The position numbers were made by a program, and so were the translations under genes. Below the pieces are notes generated by a model. It was not told the DNA's origin. It saw only the letters and a list, made by a program, of their open reading frames with translations, and made no database searches. A stretch of DNA of 64,000 nucleotides from Vibrio ziniensis (GTDB taxonomy: Bacteria; Pseudomonadota; Gammaproteobacteria; Enterobacterales; Vibrionaceae), in the NCBI RefSeq assembly GCF_011064285.1, contig NZ_CP049332.1, positions 558,001 to 622,000 of the forward strand, given 5' to 3'. Shown one piece after another: positions 14,812 to 23,222 of the stretch. How positions within the stretch are numbered: the stretch's first letter is position 1; each line of letters starts with the position of its first letter.

Positions 14812-16167
14812 TCAGAAGCTGTGGCTGAACTGCATCGCAAATAATACTGCGTCAGAACGTGTGGTTGCTTCTACACGAGGAAGTGATACATGTTCTTCCA
14901 AATATTCAGTGATTTCTACATCTTCACCAATCAGATACGTCATACCGAAATCAATACTGGTGTTGGCTGACCAATGATAGGTTGCACCTGCTGATAGCCA
15001 CTGTCGGTTTGAGTCTGGAATAGAGATAGATGCCAATTGATCAACCGGAGTTTTGTCAAACATGTAACCAGTGCGTAGCGTCCAGTTATCCGTGGCGTAC
15101 CAAGTTGCACCCAGCGAGTAGTGATAAGAGTCCTGCCATTCAAACTCTTTCAGTGCCATATCATCGGCTTTGAGTGCATCGAATTTAGACCAACTGATCC
15201 ATTGTACGGAATAATGCAGAGCAACTTGAGGTAGCACACGATGATAACCGGAGAACTCAGCGATATCTGGCAAGGCTAGATATAACGTATCGAGCGTTTG
15301 GCCGACATAGTGAATGTCGCCTTGTGCTTCTATCTCTGGGCTGTATTTATAGCTCAAGCCAAAGCGGTGATTTTCATTCACTTCGTACATCATGCCGACG
15401 TTAGCGCCCACGCCCACGCCCGAAGCTTCAACACTCAGTGCATTGCCTTGAACACCGCTGCATCGCTCGGAAGTACCAGAGCCAGGAACAGTTGCGCTCA
15501 AACACAGCTCTAATCCCATATCGCGATAAAGAGTACCGATACCGTAGATCACATCGATACCACCACCAAAACTCAGATGGTCATTCATTTTATACGCCAA
15601 ACTTATCCCAGCATTCATACTGGTGACCTTGGTAGTGCCACCAAATACGGCAGCCGCATAGTCTGGTTCGAATTCAATATCAGTACCGAAGTTGGAATAG
15701 GCGGCTAGGCCAAGATACCAATCATCACTCAGGCGATGAATGTAATAAATATTAGGTACCACAGCTTGCTTGCCGATACCTTCAACATCATCGACATCGG
15801 TGACGGTTGAGGTCGCGTAAGGTGTGATCTCAAGAGATAAGTCTGGACGGAGGACAGTGCCATTATTGACGGCATGTACATTTCCACCAATTTGCGCTGA
15901 ATGGTATTGCGCATCTTTAACCGTCGAATCTGGACGAACATAAGTCAACCCCATAGACATGGCATCGCGTTTAAACAGCGTCATTGCTGCTGCGTTGCGA
16001 CTGAGTACCGAAGCGTTATCACCGATAACAGCATCACCTGAAAAAGCACGACCAAGACCTGTCGCCGAGTGCTCATTGACCTGAAAGCCGGCTGCTGTTG
16101 CAGTAGCCGAAATCAAGCTTGCAGTAGCAAGAGCTGACATCGATATCAGTAATGGTGTTGTCTTCAT
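14812..16167 (-). CDS. FadL-family outer-membrane transporter
   Basis: A 451-residue outer-membrane beta-barrel. The signal peptide (about residues 1-26, ending TATAA) is followed by the FadL hatch motif 'GFQVNEHSATGLGRAFSGDAVIGDNASVLSRNAAAM', including the NPA-like region (here RNAA). The C-terminus ends 'FAMQFSHSF', with the aromatic terminal residue typical of barrels. FadL proteins take up long-chain fatty acids or other hydrophobic compounds. A partial match to a FadR operator lies upstream at 16221-16238 (minus strand AACTGGACTGATGT), with several mismatches, so fatty-acid control is only a possibility. Confidence 0.88.
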   Translation of the reverse strand: MKTTPLLISMSALATASLISATATAAGFQVNEHSATGLGRAFSGDAVIGDNASVLSRNAAAMTLFKRDAMSMGLTYVRPDSTVKDAQYHSAQIGGNVHAVNNGTVLRPDLSLEITPYATSTVTDVDDVEGIGKQAVVPNIYYIHRLSDDWYLGLAAYSNFGTDIEFEPDYAAAVFGGTTKVTSMNAGISLAYKMNDHLSFGGGIDVIYGIGTLYRDMGLELCLSATVPGSGTSERCSGVQGNALSVEASGVGVGANVGMMYEVNENHRFGLSYKYSPEIEAQGDIHYVGQTLDTLYLALPDIAEFSGYHRVLPQVALHYSVQWISWSKFDALKADDMALKEFEWQDSYHYSLGATWYATDNWTLRTGYMFDKTPVDQLASISIPDSNRQWLSAGATYHWSANTSIDFGMTYLIGEDVEITEYLEEHVSLPRVEATTRSDAVLFAMQFSHSF

Positions 16168-16460
16168 TGGTGTGGCACCTCTATAAATTGGAGGGCGGAT
16201 TTAAGCCAAAGCCAGTATGAAAAGACATCAGTCCAGTTGGGTTCTGACAAACCTCTGACGGGTTCTTACGTCGTTTTTACATAACAGTGGTTTATGTGTA
16301 GGAATGCGCCGACTTATGAACCCTTGCTTGTGAGCGTATTAATGAAATCAAAGTGTGGCTCTACAAAATCACCAGATTGTGTAAGAATGCACCATCTATG
16401 AGGTCAATCGATCTTACCAAAGGAAAAAATCTCCCTATTTTGGTCTTTTAAGGCAGCACG

Positions 16461-17183
16461 ATGGAATATTTAAGTAGTACCACTCTTATTGCAATGTTTC
16501 TGATATTTGTTGGTTCGTATGTTCAAACGGCAATAGGATTTGGGTTAGCTATAGTTGCAGCGCCACTTCTATTCTCTATTTCTCCTGATTATGTTCCTGC
16601 ACCTATCGTTATTTGTGCTCTGTTTATTTCGCTGCTGAATGCCATTAAGTTACGTTCGGACATTTCGATTGGCGGATTGAAAATGGCACTTATAGGGCGA
16701 GTACCCGGCTCTATCGCTGGTGGCGTAATGTTGGTGATGGTGTCGAGCGACATTCTGGCGTTATGGCTTGGTTTGTTGGTGTGGTTTGCCGTTATTGTAA
16801 GCTTGCTGCCATATCGTATTGAACCGACACCGGGGCGTATGGTGGTGGCTGGTTTCTTCTCTGGCTTCTTTGGTACTAGCAGCTCTATCGGTGGTCCACC
16901 AATGGCGCTTCTTCTTCAGCATCAAGAAGCGAACCAGTTACGCGGAAATCTATCTGCTTTCTTCTTGTTCAGTTCGGTTATCTCACTGGCGATTCAAGTG
17001 CCAGCAGGATTCTTAAACAGCCATCATCTGATGTTGAGCCTTCCTCTGTTACCAGCAGCTTGGTTAGGCTATGTTTTGGCGCGTAAAACGACTCATGCTC
17101 TGCCGAAAGAGAAAATACGCTTAGGTGCTCTGGCGCTGTGTTTGATCAGTGGCACAACAGCGATTTGGCGCAGTTTTATGTAA
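16461..17183 (+). CDS. TauE/SafE-family sulfite/anion exporter-like membrane protein
   Basis: A 240-residue protein with about seven to eight hydrophobic segments. It begins 'IFVGSYVQTAIGFGLAIVAAPLLF' and repeats the family motif in the second half as 'AGFFSGFFGTSSSIGGPPMALLL'. The TauE/SafE family (DUF81) exports sulfite, sulfoacetate and related organic anions. The substrate is unknown here. It is preceded by a 293-bp spacer divergent from the FadL gene. Confidence 0.85.
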   Translation: MEYLSSTTLIAMFLIFVGSYVQTAIGFGLAIVAAPLLFSISPDYVPAPIVICALFISLLNAIKLRSDISIGGLKMALIGRVPGSIAGGVMLVMVSSDILALWLGLLVWFAVIVSLLPYRIEPTPGRMVVAGFFSGFFGTSSSIGGPPMALLLQHQEANQLRGNLSAFFLFSSVISLAIQVPAGFLNSHHLMLSLPLLPAAWLGYVLARKTTHALPKEKIRLGALALCLISGTTAIWRSFM

Positions 17184-17257
17184 CAACAAGCTCAATCTGC
17201 TTGGGAGTTTTTAGTGTTCATCTCCTGTTAAGGAAGTTTCACTAATACTCTTTCAAC

Positions 17258-17355
17258 AAACCTCATGGGAAAACGCTGATTTTGGCGCTAGCAGAAAGTC
17301 TTTTAAGTCATGGTTTAGTAGCATTAGCCATCTCAGCGTTGAAGATCTGAGGTTT
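17258..17355. repeat. 98-bp imperfect palindromic element
   Basis: Outer arms AAACCTCA (17258-17265) and TGAGGTTT (17348-17355) pair, and inside them AACGCTGA pairs with TCAGCGTT (to 17340). These paired blocks are separated by short unequal bulges. The core holds no ORF. It sits in the 288-bp gap between two plus-strand genes and looks like a small nonautonomous repeat or a structured RNA. Confidence 0.5.
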
Positions 17356-17471
17356 CTTTAGTTTTATATGAGCCGTTTACTCAGCCATCGCTTGTTTAAA
17401 CAGGGTGATTTTTCCCCTCATTTGCATGGACACAGGGGCATTGCTATTAACGTCTCAAGTCAGAGGTTTTA

Positions 17472-17900
17472 ATGAGAACGATCGGAAATATTATTTGGTT
17501 TTTATGTGGCGGCGTCTTTATGGGACTGGCGTGGTGGCTGGTTGGTTTGATTGCGTTCGTCAGTTTGATTGGTATTCCATGGGGACGTGCGTGCTTTGTC
17601 ATCGGCACTTTCTCATTCTTCCCGTTTGGCAAAGAAGCGGTATATCGCAATGAACTCACATTCAGAGACGATGTGGGTACGGGCATTTGGGGCAAAATTG
17701 GCAACGTTATTTGGTTCTTGCTAGCAGGTATCTGGTTAGCGATTGGCCACGTGCTTTCCGCAGTCGCGTGTTTCGTGACTATTATTGGCATTCCGTTCGC
17801 GTTACAGCATCTAAAATTGGCTGTGATTTCTCTGGCGCCGATTGGTCAAACTATTGTGCCAAAAGAAGTGGCGTATGGCGCGAGATACGGTCGCCATTAA
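17472..17900 (+). CDS. yccF: YccF-domain inner-membrane protein
   Basis: A 142-residue membrane protein with the duplicated YccF (DUF307) domain. Both halves begin with 'GNIIWFLCGG'/'GNVIWFLLAG' and contain 'GIPWGRACFVIGTFSFFPFGKEA' or 'GIPFALQHLKLAVISLAPIGQTIV'. The function of the family is unknown. An AGAGG ribosome site lies 6 nt before the ATG. It converges on the minus-strand gene at 17964 with an inverted repeat between them. Confidence 0.9.
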   Translation: MRTIGNIIWFLCGGVFMGLAWWLVGLIAFVSLIGIPWGRACFVIGTFSFFPFGKEAVYRNELTFRDDVGTGIWGKIGNVIWFLLAGIWLAIGHVLSAVACFVTIIGIPFALQHLKLAVISLAPIGQTIVPKEVAYGARYGRH

Positions 17901-17912
17901 TTCCCAATATAG

Positions 17913-17985
17913 GTTTGGTATCAAAGCAGATCTCGCAATAAACCGTTCCTGATAAACAGGCTATTAATAAGCTTTGATACCAAAC
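17913..17985. repeat. 15-bp inverted repeat across a convergent gene junction
   Basis: GTTTGGTATCAAAGC (17913-17927) and GCTTTGATACCAAAC (17971-17985) are perfect inverted copies, 43 bases apart. The right arm is inside the last codons of the minus-strand gene. There is no clear T-run, so an ordinary terminator is uncertain. Confidence 0.55.
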
Positions 17986-18830
17986 TGACGCAGTCTCTCG
18001 GGCAAAATGTCATCTAACTGATGAACTTCCTCAGCCGAAATCTCAATTAAATTAAACTCATGCTCTGCATAGAGTTGGCGAGTTTTATCTTGCTCTTTCT
18101 GGGAGAGCTCTCCGTTATCCGTTCCCCAATACTGAATGTAGACTTTGCCAGTCGGAAGATAAAAGTCACTCATAACGTCTTCTTCAATAGGGAGGGGCCG
18201 CTGATAGGCATGCATCACTCCTGCTAGGTAAAGCCAGTTATCAATCAGCAATTCGCCAGTTGAACGGACGTAATGTCCGTCCAGAGTTCGGTGTTTGGCT
18301 TCGAACTTTTGACGGAAGTTGGAATAGGACTTATCGGTTGCTTGTGTCTGTGCATCTTGCCCTAAAAACTCAACCACAGACTGACGCATATGGAGGTTGT
18401 GGCGAATCGAATCATGCCAGACGACGAACTTCTGCTGAGACTGCTTATCTTCACGTTGTTTTGCACCTACGCGGATACCTGAAGGGGTCGCAATCCAGCC
18501 ATCCTCTTGTTTATTAATCCAACCGAGTTCGCTAAAGAGCTGATTGATTTTCTTAGGATTGAGTTTGAAATAATCCCCAACTTGGGTCGCCGTTAAGGTA
18601 TTGCCACCGGTCGCCACAAGATCAATCAGCAAGTTTTCCGGCCAGACGACAAACTTGCCGAACTTTGCATGTTCAACATACTCACCACCAAACTTTGCAC
18701 CGAGATCGGTGAGCAACCACTGTCCTTCGTGACGACTGAGATAGCCCGCTTTAGAAAGATCGGAAAATAGCTGCTTTGCATCGATGTTACGCAGTTTGGC
18801 CAATGCAGAGGTAGAGAGTTTGTCAGACAT
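17964..18830 (-). CDS. Hypothetical protein with duplicated winged-helix-like repeats and PD-(D/E)XK-like C-terminal domain
   Basis: I recognise no named family with certainty. The 288-residue protein contains two similar N-terminal units. Residues 5-65 end in 'KFGKFVVWPENL' and residues 78-140 end in 'QQKFVVWHDSI'; each has a helix-turn-helix-like stretch followed by 'G.W..T..G...G'. The C-terminal part (about 185-265) reads 'VRSTGELLIDNWLYLAGV', 'MSDFYLPTGKVYIQYWG', like the restriction-endonuclease-fold domain near UvrD-type helicases, with E193 and D222 as candidate metal ligands. In related domains the strand after Asp usually reads I-Y-I-E; here it is Q233. Vibrio homologues are sometimes labelled glycerol kinase, which the sequence does not support. 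Single gene. Confidence 0.6.
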   Translation of the reverse strand: MSDKLSTSALAKLRNIDAKQLFSDLSKAGYLSRHEGQWLLTDLGAKFGGEYVEHAKFGKFVVWPENLLIDLVATGGNTLTATQVGDYFKLNPKKINQLFSELGWINKQEDGWIATPSGIRVGAKQREDKQSQQKFVVWHDSIRHNLHMRQSVVEFLGQDAQTQATDKSYSNFRQKFEAKHRTLDGHYVRSTGELLIDNWLYLAGVMHAYQRPLPIEEDVMSDFYLPTGKVYIQYWGTDNGELSQKEQDKTRQLYAEHEFNLIEISAEEVHQLDDILPERLRQFGIKAY

Positions 18831-18989
18831 AGTATTTCCTTACGCAGATTCCCATCCATTCAATCAGCTTCAAAAGAAATGCTCAATACTGATATGCGCT
18901 AGCGGGATAAAACTGTGATTTACAATGTAAATGAAATACGGAATAGAGGCTTTATATGGGAGGTTAGCGCTGCGAAACGAAAACGAGCA

Positions 18990-19265
18990 TTATCGGCGTT
19001 GACAAGAGGTACAGCCTCGGCAGGCTGAGCGAGTATGTGGATCTAATCTACCTCGCTGAACTTTACAGTAGGCATTTTTCAAAGCCCGCCTTGCTGCAAA
19101 CCAGTCATCGGGTTTTTGCATGATCAAATAGCCGTTAAATATCTTTGTTACCTGCATTCGATATTCATTGATAAAACGGCTATCAAACTCGATTTCAAAA
19201 TGGTCGAGAGCCTGCTCGATAGAGGTAAAACTCGCGATGGTTTTGAGTATGTCTGGCTGGCTCAT
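18990..19265 (-). CDS. NifW-like small protein with C-terminal Cys motif
   Basis: A 91-residue cytoplasmic protein. Its middle, 'ALDHFEIEFDSRFINEYRMQVTKIFNGYL....DDWFAARRALKNAY', follows the pattern of the nitrogenase-stabilising protein NifW (FF-x4-YD-x3-N-x2-R-x3-L-x-F-x2-YL, then W-x3-R-x-L-x2-AY). It differs by the C-terminal 'RSACRGCTSCQRR', with three closely spaced Cys. It lies about 7 kb from nifF among housekeeping genes and shows no sigma-54 promoter or NifA site, so it may be the non-nif member of the family found in many Vibrio. The frame opens with TTG at 19277; I chose the ATG at 19265. A role in nitrogenase protection is unproven. Confidence 0.6.
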   Translation of the reverse strand: MSQPDILKTIASFTSIEQALDHFEIEFDSRFINEYRMQVTKIFNGYLIMQKPDDWFAARRALKNAYCKVQRGRLDPHTRSACRGCTSCQRR

Positions 19266-19372
19266 AGCTGAATTCAAAAGATGGAATTTGCATCAGCATA
19301 AAAGAGCCTTTTCTCATCGTCTTTGATATAAGCCAATTTAGATAAAATCAGTGGTGTCTATAAGGGGTTCTA

Positions 19373-20089
19373 CTACATAAAGTGGCGCCACAAATAGGTA
19401 AATGGGACGACCAAGAACAGAGCCGGTAAGAAGTTCACCACCGCAAAATTCATGATTTTGGCAATACGCAGACCTACCGCTAGCATGATGATGCCTCCAA
19501 TTGCCGCGAAGTTGGCGTACACCTCAGCATCCATATACGGCATGATCGATTTCGCAACCAAAAATAATGCCACTTGAACGGTGAATTGTACGATGGCAAT
19601 CAGCACAATGCTGGGACCTAATGTAATGGCGAAGATCATGGCAGTGACGAAGTCCATCAGGGATTTCACCACCAGTAGCTGATAATCACCGTTTAAGCCT
19701 TCGGTCATGGCACCAATCACACCCAAACCACTAGCGCCAAATAACACGATTAGGGCGGTAAACTGCATGGTGAAATCGAGTTTGGTTAATCCTCTAGGTA
19801 ATGGCAGAAAGCGTTCAAATTTGCTTTGAATGTAAGTCGCTGCTTTACCAATACCCGATTCAAGAAAAATGAGTTCACCTAACGCTGTACCGAGAATAAA
19901 TGCCATGACGACGACGGTGACATCGTGAACCTTAATTATCATGGTAATACCAATCGCTATAGACGAGAGCGCAAAGGTGGCTGGTAACCCTTTTTCAAGT
20001 CTTTTCGGAATGTATTTCGCTAAAGATGCGCCAATGATTCCGCCTAATATAATCGCACAACTGTTCAACACAGGACCGACTATCATCAT
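19373..20089 (-). CDS. DUF554-family membrane protein
   Basis: A 238-residue inner-membrane protein with about seven hydrophobic segments. It starts 'GPVLNSCAIILGGIIGASLAKYIPKRLEKGLP' and contains the family blocks 'LGTALGELIFLESGI', 'LVVKSLMDFVTAMIFAITLG' and 'NFAAIGGIIMLAVGLRI'. The family (E. coli YdfK-like in some annotations) is of unknown function, possibly a carrier. It is divergent from the LysR regulator at 20232, which may control it. Confidence 0.88.
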   Translation of the reverse strand: MMIVGPVLNSCAIILGGIIGASLAKYIPKRLEKGLPATFALSSIAIGITMIIKVHDVTVVVMAFILGTALGELIFLESGIGKAATYIQSKFERFLPLPRGLTKLDFTMQFTALIVLFGASGLGVIGAMTEGLNGDYQLLVVKSLMDFVTAMIFAITLGPSIVLIAIVQFTVQVALFLVAKSIMPYMDAEVYANFAAIGGIIMLAVGLRIAKIMNFAVVNFLPALFLVVPFTYLWRHFM

Positions 20090-20231
20090 TCATACTCCTA
20101 TCGGTACATGTTGATATTGATTGTCTTTATTGTTTCTAAGCAATTGGCTGCGAGTATGAATGATTGATGTGGCTGAATAAACATGGTATCAGTCAATAGA
20201 TTGTTGCACATATCGAACATATGGAGAGGGA

Positions 20232-21134
20232 ATGGACAGGCTGAAATCGATGGAAGTATTTGTTGCTGTGGTCGATGATAAAAGTTTGACGGCTGCTGCA
20301 TCCAAGCTGGATATCTCTCGCTCGATGGCGACACGTCACATAAACGCTTTGGAAGAATCTTTGGGCGTTAAGCTTCTGTATCGCTCAACCCGCAATTTAG
20401 TTCTGACTTCAAATGGCGAGGAACTCGTGCCTTTCTGTCGTGAGATTTTAAAGCAGAGTGAGATGCTCTATCACGTAGCGCAACACCAACATAGTGCTTT
20501 AGAAGGCAAAATCGCGCTGGCAAGCAGTATCTCATTTGGGCAACTCTACTTGGCGCAAAGTGTAGAACGCTTTTTAGAGCGTCATCCAAATGTTTCCATT
20601 GAACTGCATATTTTTGATAAACCGGTTGATGCGATTAAAGAGGGGGTTGATATTGCTATCGAAGGCGGAAACCGACTTCCCGATCAGCTGATTGGTCGCC
20701 GACTGGCGGATTTCCCCTCAGTGATTTGCGCGACGCCCGAATACATCAACACCCATGAGCCAATTCGCGAACCGCAAGATCTGACTCAACACAATTGTCT
20801 GGTGCACAAGAAGCTCGGTCAGGTGTGGAGTTTTACGGACAAAGGCAACGCCAAAAATGGGCTCAGTGTGAAGGTCAAAAGTAACTACACCGTTAATGAC
20901 ACTACTATTTTGCTTAAAGCAACCTTGAGTAGTCGCGGTTTATGTTGCCTTCCTGTGCCAGATGTTCGCGATTATATTGAGTCTGGTTTGCTTACAACCG
21001 TGCTGGATGAGTATCACGTCAATCAATTTGGCATCTGGGCTCTTTATGCTTCAAGACACTATCAACCTAAGTTGCATAAAGCCTTTTTAGACTTTCTGGT
21101 TGACGATCTTAAACACGCTTCCCGAGGTGTTTAG
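20232..21134 (+). CDS. LysR-family transcriptional regulator
   Basis: A 300-residue regulator with an N-terminal winged helix-turn-helix ('VAVVDDKSLTAAASKLDISRSMATRHINALEESLGVKLLYRSTRNLVLTSNGE') and a C-terminal periplasmic-binding-like effector domain. The HTH reads more like the CrgA/YafC subgroup. It lies divergently from the DUF554 gene across a 142-bp spacer, its most likely target. A 25-bp tandem repeat follows its stop codon. Confidence 0.92.
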   Translation: MDRLKSMEVFVAVVDDKSLTAAASKLDISRSMATRHINALEESLGVKLLYRSTRNLVLTSNGEELVPFCREILKQSEMLYHVAQHQHSALEGKIALASSISFGQLYLAQSVERFLERHPNVSIELHIFDKPVDAIKEGVDIAIEGGNRLPDQLIGRRLADFPSVICATPEYINTHEPIREPQDLTQHNCLVHKKLGQVWSFTDKGNAKNGLSVKVKSNYTVNDTTILLKATLSSRGLCCLPVPDVRDYIESGLLTTVLDEYHVNQFGIWALYASRHYQPKLHKAFLDFLVDDLKHASRGV

Positions 21135-21139
21135 TGTTC

Positions 21140-21248
21140 GAAGTCAGAGAAGAACAAAGATAAAGAAGACAGAGAAGAACAAAGATAAAGAAGACAGAGA
21201 AGAACAAAGATAAAGAAGACAGAGAAGAACAAAGATAAAGAAGACAGA
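21140..21248 (+). repeat. 25-bp purine-rich tandem repeat (4.4 copies)
   Basis: Copies start at 21140, 21165, 21190, 21215 and 21240 (partial); each begins GAAGACAGAGAAGAAC (the first has GAAGTCAG). Copies 2-4 are identical. The array is almost purely purine on the plus strand and immediately follows the LysR stop codon, before the esterase gene. Confidence 0.95.
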
Positions 21249-21355
21249 GTACTTTTATCTTCACAGTGTTGTTAATCATTCATATAAACACTACATAATC
21301 ATCAAAACATTTTAAGTTATGATTGAAACATCAGTCAGTTTTAAGGGTTAATCAA

Positions 21356-21961
21356 ATGTCTAAGCAAGTAGTTATTCTGCTCCATGGGGTAGGAAGTAAT
21401 GGTGAAGATTTAAGTGCATTAGGGGATTTCTGGCAGCCAATTTTGCCTGATACTCTGTTTCTTTCACCGAATGCTCCGTTCGCTTTTGATCAAGCCAGTG
21501 TCGGTTATCAGTGGTTTAGCCTGATTGGCGTGACTGCGCAGAATCGCCCACAACGCATAGTTGAAGCTAGAAAAGCATTCGATGAGACGATTAAAGGTCT
21601 GTTCGCTGAACACAATATCGATGCAACCAAAGACAAAGTTGTGTTTGTTGGTTTCTCACAAGGTTCAATCATGTCATTGGATGCTTTGGTGAGTGCGAGA
21701 TTCCCATTGGCGGGATTAGTGGCGTTTTCCGGTCGTCTTTCTTCACCACAACCTTATGAGCCAAGTCTTGCAACACCTGTGCTGTTGATTCACGGTAAGA
21801 GCGATACGGTTATTCCTTGGTCTGAAAGCCAAAATGCCGCCAAAATACTGAGCGAATTGAACGTTAGTGTTGAGCAAAGCTATGAGCCTAACACTGTGCA
21901 TACCATCTCTTCGGAAGGTGCGATGTTAGCGGCTCAGTTTATTCAGAAGTGCTTTGCTTAA
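21356..21961 (+). CDS. Alpha/beta-hydrolase, carboxylesterase/YpfH-like
   Basis: A 201-residue serine hydrolase. The sequence begins 'VVILLHGVGSNGEDL' (oxyanion-hole HG), contains the nucleophile motif G-F-S-Q-G, and later 'VLLIHGKSDTVIPWSES' (Asp) and 'NTVHTISSEG' (His), giving a full Ser-Asp-His triad. It belongs to the phospholipase/carboxylesterase family with E. coli YpfH. A TTG at 21323 opens the frame, but the ATG at 21356 follows AAGGGT and matches family N-termini. The substrate is unknown. Confidence 0.88.
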   Translation: MSKQVVILLHGVGSNGEDLSALGDFWQPILPDTLFLSPNAPFAFDQASVGYQWFSLIGVTAQNRPQRIVEARKAFDETIKGLFAEHNIDATKDKVVFVGFSQGSIMSLDALVSARFPLAGLVAFSGRLSSPQPYEPSLATPVLLIHGKSDTVIPWSESQNAAKILSELNVSVEQSYEPNTVHTISSEGAMLAAQFIQKCFA

Positions 21962-22003
21962 ACGGCATTTTCCTTAGTCAGTTTATTATCTAAGGAATTT
22001 CGA

Positions 22004-22444
22004 TTAGGAAGGTAAATGCCACTGGGAGCGAAACAATCCAATGATCTTTTGATAGTTTTCGCTTCCTAACTCTTTTTCCAGTTCAGCTTCCAACTGCGCT
22101 TTTATTGCCGCAATTTTACTTCCCAACACTTCACCTGCGTCAGTCAGTGTCACCATTTTATCTCTACGATTGGCTTCAGAAGTGGTCACTTCAATATATC
22201 CAAGAGATGTGAGGTACTGGGCGTGTTTGTGAACCGCTTGTCTGCTGATGTTCATATAACGTGCTGATTCACTCAAGCTCATCGAAGTATGTTGATTTAG
22301 GCTTAGCAAATAAATATCCATTTCAGAAAATTTATCATCGAGTTGCTGCGCTATTTTACTCATTGTGGTGTGACGCAGCTGTTTATGTTTTTCACTGATT
22401 AAGTCAATCATACCAAGGGTTTCTAGAAAGTCGGTGGATTCCAT
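22004..22444 (-). CDS. MarR-family transcriptional regulator
   Basis: A regulator of about 146 residues with a central winged-helix domain ('SLSESARYMNISRQAVHKHAQYLTSLGYIEVTTSEANRRDKMVTLTDAG'). It starts at ATG 22444, or at GTG 22456 four codons upstream. Two copies of a 19-bp inverted repeat (22502-22520 and 22544-22562) lie between it and the divergent DUF2798 gene. It most likely represses both promoters, as is typical for MarR pairs. Confidence 0.88.
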   Translation of the reverse strand: MESTDFLETLGMIDLISEKHKQLRHTTMSKIAQQLDDKFSEMDIYLLSLNQHTSMSLSESARYMNISRQAVHKHAQYLTSLGYIEVTTSEANRRDKMVTLTDAGEVLGSKIAAIKAQLEAELEKELGSENYQKIIGLFRSQWHLPS

Positions 22445-22501
22445 TTGATCTGTCACTGCTGATATCTCTAATAGTGACGATGGTATTGCTGGGAATTTTA
22501 A

Positions 22502-22562
22502 TTGTCAATTTAGTTGACAAAAAATGTGTCGCAGTTATCATTATTGTCAATTAAGTTGACAA
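22502..22562. promoter_or_regulatory. Pair of MarR-type operators
   Basis: TTGTCAATTTAGTTGACAA (22502-22520) and TTGTCAATTAAGTTGACAA (22544-22562) are near-identical 7-5-7 inverted repeats with centres 42 bp apart, about four helical turns. They occupy the divergent promoter region of the MarR and DUF2798 genes. Confidence 0.85.
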
Positions 22563-22579
22563 TAAGATTTGAGGAATTC

Positions 22580-23056
22580 ATGGGTAAGAACAAGTTTGAG
22601 AACTTTATTTTTTCATTAATGGTTTGTTTTTTAATGGTTTTAGGTATGACCACCTACAATACCTACCTTCACGCAGCCACTGGGCATGTGAATATCGTTA
22701 GTGCTTTAACATCAATCACTTTCGTTGCCATTTTTGCCGTAGCATTTGCCATTGACTGGTATGTGGTTGCACCGATTGTGAAAGGCTTGGTGAAGAAAAT
22801 GACCACTGAACAAACACCGTTTATTAAGAAAGTTATGCTCATTTCTAGCTTGATGGTTCTGTTCATGTGTACCGCGATGTCGCTGATTGCAACCATCGCA
22901 CAAGGCTATGAAGGCTCGTTATTAGCGGCATACGCAAAAACTTTTGCGTTAAATATTGTGGTTGCTTTGCCATTGCAATTTGTCGTGGTCGGCCCTATCG
23001 CACGAGCAGCATTTTTTAAAGTATTTCCACCAGTTGCAGTGCCTGCTGTTAGCTAA
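22580..23056 (+). CDS. DUF2798-family membrane protein
   Basis: A 158-residue protein with four hydrophobic helices. It has two DUF2798-like halves: 'FENFIFSLMVCFLMVLGMTTYNTYL...VAFAIDWYVVAPIVKGLVKK' and 'IKKVMLISSLMVLFMCTAMSLIATI...LPLQFVVVGPIARAAFF'. Function is unknown. The ATG at 22580 follows a GAGG ribosome site; an upstream TTG lies inside the operator and is unlikely. It is controlled, by inference, by the divergent MarR protein. Confidence 0.85.
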   Translation: MGKNKFENFIFSLMVCFLMVLGMTTYNTYLHAATGHVNIVSALTSITFVAIFAVAFAIDWYVVAPIVKGLVKKMTTEQTPFIKKVMLISSLMVLFMCTAMSLIATIAQGYEGSLLAAYAKTFALNIVVALPLQFVVVGPIARAAFFKVFPPVAVPAVS

Positions 23057-23222
23057 TCTTTATGCTATTTGGTGGCAAAATGGGCTTCAAAAACGCGTAA
23101 TGAGTAGAAATAAAAGCCTTCAATGAGGGGTGATGTCTATCACAAAAGCTGCTACTATTGCGCCAGTTTGAAAAGTTGGTGTTGAGCCAACTTTTTTCTT
23201 GTTTACTACTTAGGAATTTCAC

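Noticed and set aside
16221..16238. FadR operator in front of the FadL gene
   Set aside because: Only a partial match (AACTGG plus TGA) with several mismatches; kept as a remark, not a feature.
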